Below are positions 58,851-64,000 of a stretch of 64,000 bases of DNA, piece after piece. The notes below the pieces were generated by a model. The model made no database searches, was not told where the DNA came from, and was given only the letters and a program-made list of their open reading frames with translations. Source of the DNA: Metellina segmentata. Taxonomy: Eukaryota > Arthropoda > Arachnida > Araneae > Tetragnathidae. The DNA lies in assembly GCA_947359465.1 (NCBI GenBank), contig OX375881.1, forward strand, positions 77,841,914 to 77,905,913, read 5' to 3'. The position numbers were made by a program, and so were the translations under genes. The first letter of the stretch is position 1. Each line of letters opens with the position of its first letter.

Positions 58851-61734
58851 CGCTTTTCAAGGGAATAAATATTTCACCAAAAGCCATTTGAATAATTTAG
58901 TGCCGAGTGTAATAGTCGGAAACAACTTACCGAAGGGACTGGCAAAGTGGAAAAGTAAATCGTATAATTTCGTTTTCGGAAATGAAAAATAGTGTTGGTG
59001 AAAAGCGCTTTTAATGGATGGAACGATTTTTTAAGTGGGTGTTTTTTAGGTTCGAAGTTTGTATCTTTAATTTGTTTTGAAAAGCACCATTCATGTTTTG
59101 ATGCTTAAATCGATATGAACGTTAAAAATCTGATCATAAATACTGCTATTTAAATCACTTAAAAGGAATAAATTAAGATTTGCCATTTAAGATTTTTATG
59201 TGCCTGCAAATATGAAAATCATTACGATAGATTTATTTGTAAACTGTTTTTAAAGATTGCTGTGAGCTTTTTGTAGTTCCGACACCGGTTTTTACAACAT
59301 TCCTTACGTTTGGGATTTTGGTTACGGTGCACTTGTGTTGCTTTCGAGTTTATTTATTGACTGTAGAAATTGTATGAAACTTTTGCGTTGGAATTATTCT
59401 TGAAAACTCAATTCATTAAATCAATAGTTTTCATGATAAAATTAACATCTAGGTTTTAGAAAAGGTTACTATGCTGTTATCGGTTAATTTTACAATGAAG
59501 TTAAGTATGGCCTCAGGAATCTGCATGTTTTGCATTCCGATGAATTTTTGTGTGTTGAATCGGACAAGAGTAAACTATATTGAGTTTATTGTTAAAAAAT
59601 ATTCTTGAAAGCTTGATTCATTAATTCACTTAAGTTAATGGTCGAGGTCATAGTGTTATTTAGATTTTCGAAGAAGCTAAGACGTTCTTCGAACAATTTT
59701 TTTAAATAAAGTAAAATATGACCTCTGAAATCACATACTGATGACATGTTTGACATACTGATGAAAATTCGAGGTTGAGTTGGAGAAGAGCTGGAGTTAT
59801 TGACATTTTGGCTCTCTTCTTTTAAATATTTTTTTTCTGCTATTGACTTTTTACATCTTTTTTACATAAAGTGTCAATTACCAATTTTAGAGTATTATTT
59901 ACATTGAATGCATCTCTTTCAGAGTCTTCGTTTCCTAAATTAGTATTTATTAGGTAAGATCTTCAGGTGATATCTAAAGCTCGTTTTACTGCTCAAATCC
60001 TTTCAAGAGTCTTTTATGCTTCAGAAAAATTATGTCCTGCTTGTTTCCTCATCGCACTTGTGTCGGGTCGTCAAAGAGTTTTCTGAGATTCGTCCGCTTC
60101 ACATGCTTACGTTATTCCTTGTCCGATTGTTCGGGACCTAGAAAGCTTTTGTTGATTTGTGTTGATGCGAGTTTGAATAGAACTGATTTCTCGTTTTGTG
60201 TATTAATATATACTAAGGTTTGTCTTTATGGTTCCCTGAGAAGGACGTATTGTACTGAATTAGTGTTTTACTAGAACTCCTGACACAGCAAGATGTGCAA
60301 ATTTCAAAACACCAGAATTTAGAGTTTGAAAGGTTTTACGTCTTCAGACAAATTGTCGAGCCTCCTACCATAGCAGTTTCGTTGAGTAGATAAACGGGTT
60401 TTTTTTTATCTTGGTCAAATGCACATGCTTGTTATTTTTATTCTTTCAATTAGACAAATTTGACGCCTTGATTTCTAGTTGTTGTGGTCTAAAATTTTGC
60501 GTGATGTTCTGTATGTATACAGATGTATGTATACGTAATTGGTGTACAATATTCCATCTATCATTCTTAAGGAATGATGTAGCCAGATGAAAACGGATGC
60601 GTTGACTTAGAAACTCCAGATAGCACATGTGGTGTAAGTTTCACGATGCCAGAGCTCAGAGTTCGAGGGATATTTACTTCAGACATGAATATTTTAAGAT
60701 TGTTTGAAGCAGAAATACTGCTTTAATGATACGATTTAGCGTTGGAAAGAGAACTATGTGCACTTATTCTATGAGATTCACATCACATGCACACTGTTCC
60801 AACATTGCATATGAAGACTGGTACAATGAATAAATAGTATATAATGACATAAAGTAACTAAAATCAAAATTCAATAAACATAAAAGATTAGCAAGTATAC
60901 CAGAGACTAATCTCGTTATAAAGTAACCAAATAAATTAGGTTATTCTAGTTTTATGAATTTTAGTTTTAGAAAGGGGTTTTAGAGTGAACGGTGCAATGT
61001 CCTCGCACAATCTGTGTAAATAATGCATTTTATATACAGTTGTATACACTATAGTAAAATGTATATCTACTATATATGTTTCCATAATGTTCAGAAAGGA
61101 TTTAAAGGTTAGCTTCTCTGAGTCAAAACGTTTTACAAATCATTAAATCAGCTATCTATTTAAAACAGATTTAAAAGCTTTTTGAGTCTCAAATCTTTGG
61201 CATAGACAACTATAGAAACTGATCAATCAAATAATTTATAATAAGTAATTATGGTGCTTCTACAAAAGTTGTCCGTTAATAAAGAAACAAAAAATTACAA
61301 CCTTATATTTAAAAAAAAAATTACATTTTACTTCAGCTTTGTAAAGGCCTTCTTCTTACTTGCACGGATTTGTTTATTAATTAGCGTACTGTCCATTATG
61401 TAGATTCGCGTATATATACTGTGTAATTTGTACTGTGTGACGGTAAATTCCATATATTTTAATAGAAGTCGTGTATCTAAAATAATGATTTCATGCAGAA
61501 CAACTTAAATCGTACATACAAATAATTTTCACTCAGTCCTAGATCGACGTAAGGCTAGTCAAAAAATAATTCTAATGATAGTTCTAATGACAACAGCGAT
61601 TATAATTATAAGTTTTAAGTGTACAACTGGAATGTACTACGTGATAAAATAAAACAATGTTTATATGCAAACGAGTTTAGATCTTCACTAGGCCATACCA
61701 GATATGGGTTTAACGTTTATGTAACCACATTTGG
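58851..61734. other. AT-rich DNA, nothing recognised
   Basis: An 80-codon frame (60032-60274, +) and several shorter ones have no recognised product. Short AT-repeat words occur near 61060. Confidence 0.6.
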
Positions 61735-61960
61735 TCTAGTGAGAGGTGTTTTCAGTGCAAACAAGCAAACCAGATCGACTGCCAATATTTTACTTCCTCT
61801 GCGTGAATGCTCATAGTACATACAAAAGTTACCTAAATTGAATCTCATTGTCATTTTGGAGACGTCTGACGATTGATCTAATTGCTGTTAACCAATCAAT
61901 TATCAGATCAATTTTCGGTATTAAGTTATCTTTCTGGCGAAATACTGAAATAGGGTTGGG
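61735..61960 (+). repeat. Dispersed repeat of unknown type, copy 2
   Basis: GAGAGGTGTTTTCAGTGCAA, CAAGCAAACCAGA, TATTTTACTTCCTCTGCGTG, TCATTTTGGAGACGTCTGAC and TTAACCAATCA follow the order of the copy at 43705-43945. The surrounding 102-codon frame (61848-62156) is not recognisable. Confidence 0.5.
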
Positions 61961-63559
61961 AAATAACCAAAGGGACACCATGTTCCGAATACGTACAAAA
62001 ATAGGTTACATTATAGATAAACTACCGCCACCTACTTTTAGTTTAAGAGAAAATGCTTCATTTAAGCTACTAGACTTGTTATGTGCACTGTGTGTAGTTA
62101 CAAATCTATTATCAATGATAAAACGTCGTGAATACAGGAACGGAAACAGAAACTAGAAAGCATCTATATTGATAAATTGGAAGGAATGAATGAACAAATT
62201 TCCTTAAGAATAAATGATGCATGGAGTAATTGATTTTTCGTCTAATTGAGTGGAAATATGCTAAAACATAGAAATGAAATATTACAGGTAATATTTTATT
62301 TTCGCTTGAGAAAGCGACTTCCATTTTCTAGCTAATATCCAACTACATTTTAAGTATTCATGACTAACATTGTTTGCTAATGATTTTGCAGCAACTTCCA
62401 ATGATTTGAGGGCCAAAATCAACTTAAATTAAATGTATTGATTTGATTTGTAATGTCTTATTGTTGATTAATTTTTCAAAGTATTATATTTGCATAAGCA
62501 TTATCTGTTTTTATACCAAAAAACAGAAAGTTAACTTTGCATAAAATTTAAATTCGACGATTGTAATTGACAATAGCAGACCGAGCATAGCATCCAAAGT
62601 TTCATAATTGAGTTATTGATAATGTATTAGTTACATACATTTTATGGTTTATTTGCATCCATTTATAATGAATGTAAGTTTTGGTTAGGACATTTATACC
62701 TTAACATAAAATGAAATAGATCACACGTATAATCAACATTCCGTGTACTAATTGGTGTTAATTGCTATTTCTAAAAAAATACTCGAAAAAAAGGGTATAT
62801 CTGAGTCAAGGTACCACATCTTCTGAATATACACCTCTTTTCCCTCCCATTCACTTCTTATCAAAGGCGATTAAAAATGTTTTCGATGTATAAAAACATA
62901 TATTAACTTTCATACATGTTTTCCTTTCTGTGTTGATTTATATTTTCACGTTTTATCATTATCTTTCAGCTTTTTTACAATTGGAAATACCCTGACCAAT
63001 CTTTAAATGCTGTAAGGTGCACCAAATTAACATTTATTCTTTTTGCCGAAGAATGTACATCCGCAAGCGTTTCGCGCAGCTGTTTGGACAGGAATTAGTC
63101 AGAAAGTAAAATAAATTATTTATTTACTTCATTTTACAGAAGTTCCTCAAATAGTGACCGCCAACAGTAATACATACCTGACATAGTCGGTGCTTTGATT
63201 CCCTGCCTACAGCAAAAAAAAATCTTGCAACGAAATCCGCAATAGAGTCAGTGTGGATTTCAAACATTAGGCTATCCAGGTATCCACATAGGAATAAATC
63301 AAGGCATATCAAATTGGATGATAATGGTACCCAAATGATAGGTTCACCCCAAGCAAATCAATCGTCAAAATAACTATATTCCAATAATTATGCACATCAT
63401 AGCTGAAATATACTGATGACATGTAATGCTGAAACTGTTAGAATCGAAGACACATGAATAACGTGCAATTGTTCAGATAGCAACTTCATATTTTTGTGAG
63501 TAGGTTGCCCGTTTACGTGCTGACCTCTTTATCTGATCGTAGTTTAAAATTGTGAGCTG
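61961..63559. other. AT-rich DNA, nothing recognised
   Basis: No gene, tandem repeat or transposon end was seen. Confidence 0.6.
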
Positions 63560-63650
63560 TTGTTCTAAGATTTTTTACCCATCGGCATTGATCCCGGACC
63601 GTCACCAATAGCTCGTTGTGTTGCTATGCTCTATATGAAAGATATATGTT
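63560..63650 (+). mobile_element. SINE family B tail fragment
   Basis: CGGCATTGATCCCGGACCGT, CACCAATAGCTCGTTGTGTT and GCTATG match the family tail as at 31630-31765. The final CGTTAATTAAA is not preserved. Confidence 0.7.
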
Positions 63651-63821
63651 AGTTGTTTAGGATTTAGGTGTTTTGCTCCTTTCCGTATGAAATTAGCGTT
63701 GTGAATAATAAAGTTTTTCTAAAGAACAATGATTTTTTTCAAATAGCGCATTCTAACACTTCCGAGTAACACAGTCGAGTATATAGATTCCTTAGCAATA
63801 ATGTTTTATTAGGATTCCCAC

Positions 63822-64000
63822 TAACACACTTTAGTGTGGCCAAATAGTTTCGTATACACATAACGTATAAACTTCATTATCGATAACGAATTGGTCCTTT
63901 TCCTGCTCTTGAACACAGCCTTAATTCTTCTAGGCATGAATTCTGCAAGGTAACACAACCGTTGCGCAGGAATATTATCCCATGCAGGAGTAATAGCAGC
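63822..64000 (-). mobile_element. Tc1/mariner-type transposon, 3' end, continues past the window
   Basis: TA (63822-63823), the usual target dinucleotide, is followed by ACACACTTTAGTGTGGCC and AAATAGTTTCG, a Tc1-like terminal repeat. Reading the minus strand from the window edge gives AWDNIPAQRLCYL, then AEFMPRRIKAVFKSR, the conserved end of Tc1-like transposases (usually W-IP...ES/FMPRR...VI...GG). A one-base shift after KSR replaces the usual GGPT/IRY ending, so this copy is probably defective. It belongs to a different family from the 32.6-kb relic, judging by the termini. Confidence 0.85.

Overview
The window looks like a gene-free, repeat-dominated stretch of an animal nuclear genome, AT-rich by eye at roughly one third GC. 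There is no operon structure, no rRNA, no functional tRNA and no long reading frame; the longest stop-free ATG frame is 135 codons and is not recognisable. The mobile elements are of animal type: tRNA-derived SINEs, Tc1/mariner and piggyBac relics, long satellites and AT microsatellites. SINEs with a GCACGTTAAAT core and a CTAGGGGGC...TATATATAGATT repeat family make an arthropod, perhaps a spider or other chelicerate, the best guess. That is an inference from repeat style only.

Layout. 1-1802: a 174-bp satellite with higher-order structure that runs off the left edge. 1.8-8.1 kb: a SINE-like head, a 2.4-kb CTAGGGGGC-family repeat, a palindrome-rich minisatellite and microsatellites. 8.1-9.4 kb: a diverged tandem duplication running into an unusually GC-rich block. 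10.1-10.6 kb: a short TTAA-flanked piggyBac-type element. 12.0-14.6 kb: minisatellites and a three-copy tandem repeat, followed by one possible coding exon at 14.76-14.95 kb. 17-33 kb: scattered SINE fragments, a second CTAGGGGGC element, a possible LTR/primer-binding site and a rearranged Tc1 relic. 33-47 kb: mostly unremarkable AT-rich DNA with a 414-bp triplicated repeat, a full-length SINE with perfect 14-bp target duplications, and a second TTAA mini-element. 47.4-52.9 kb: a large decayed hierarchical array. 53.7-58.5 kb: an old decayed tandem array into which a piggyBac element inserted, after which the piggyBac end plus flank was amplified six times as a 480-bp satellite. 58.5-58.9 kb: a conserved-element-like block. 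63.8 kb to the end: the terminus of a Tc1-like transposon that continues past the window.

How the parts relate. The recognised protein-coding sequence consists of transposase relics (piggyBac 54.98-55.39 kb, Tc1 32.6-33.0 kb, Tc1 63.89-64.0 kb). The rest appears to have been shaped by repeated local tandem duplication with periods mostly of 320-490 bp, and by SINE and DNA-transposon insertion. The main observation is the apparent birth of a satellite from a piggyBac terminus, with a possible unoccupied-site paralogue preserved beside it. All similarity statements are by eye; no alignment or database search was run.
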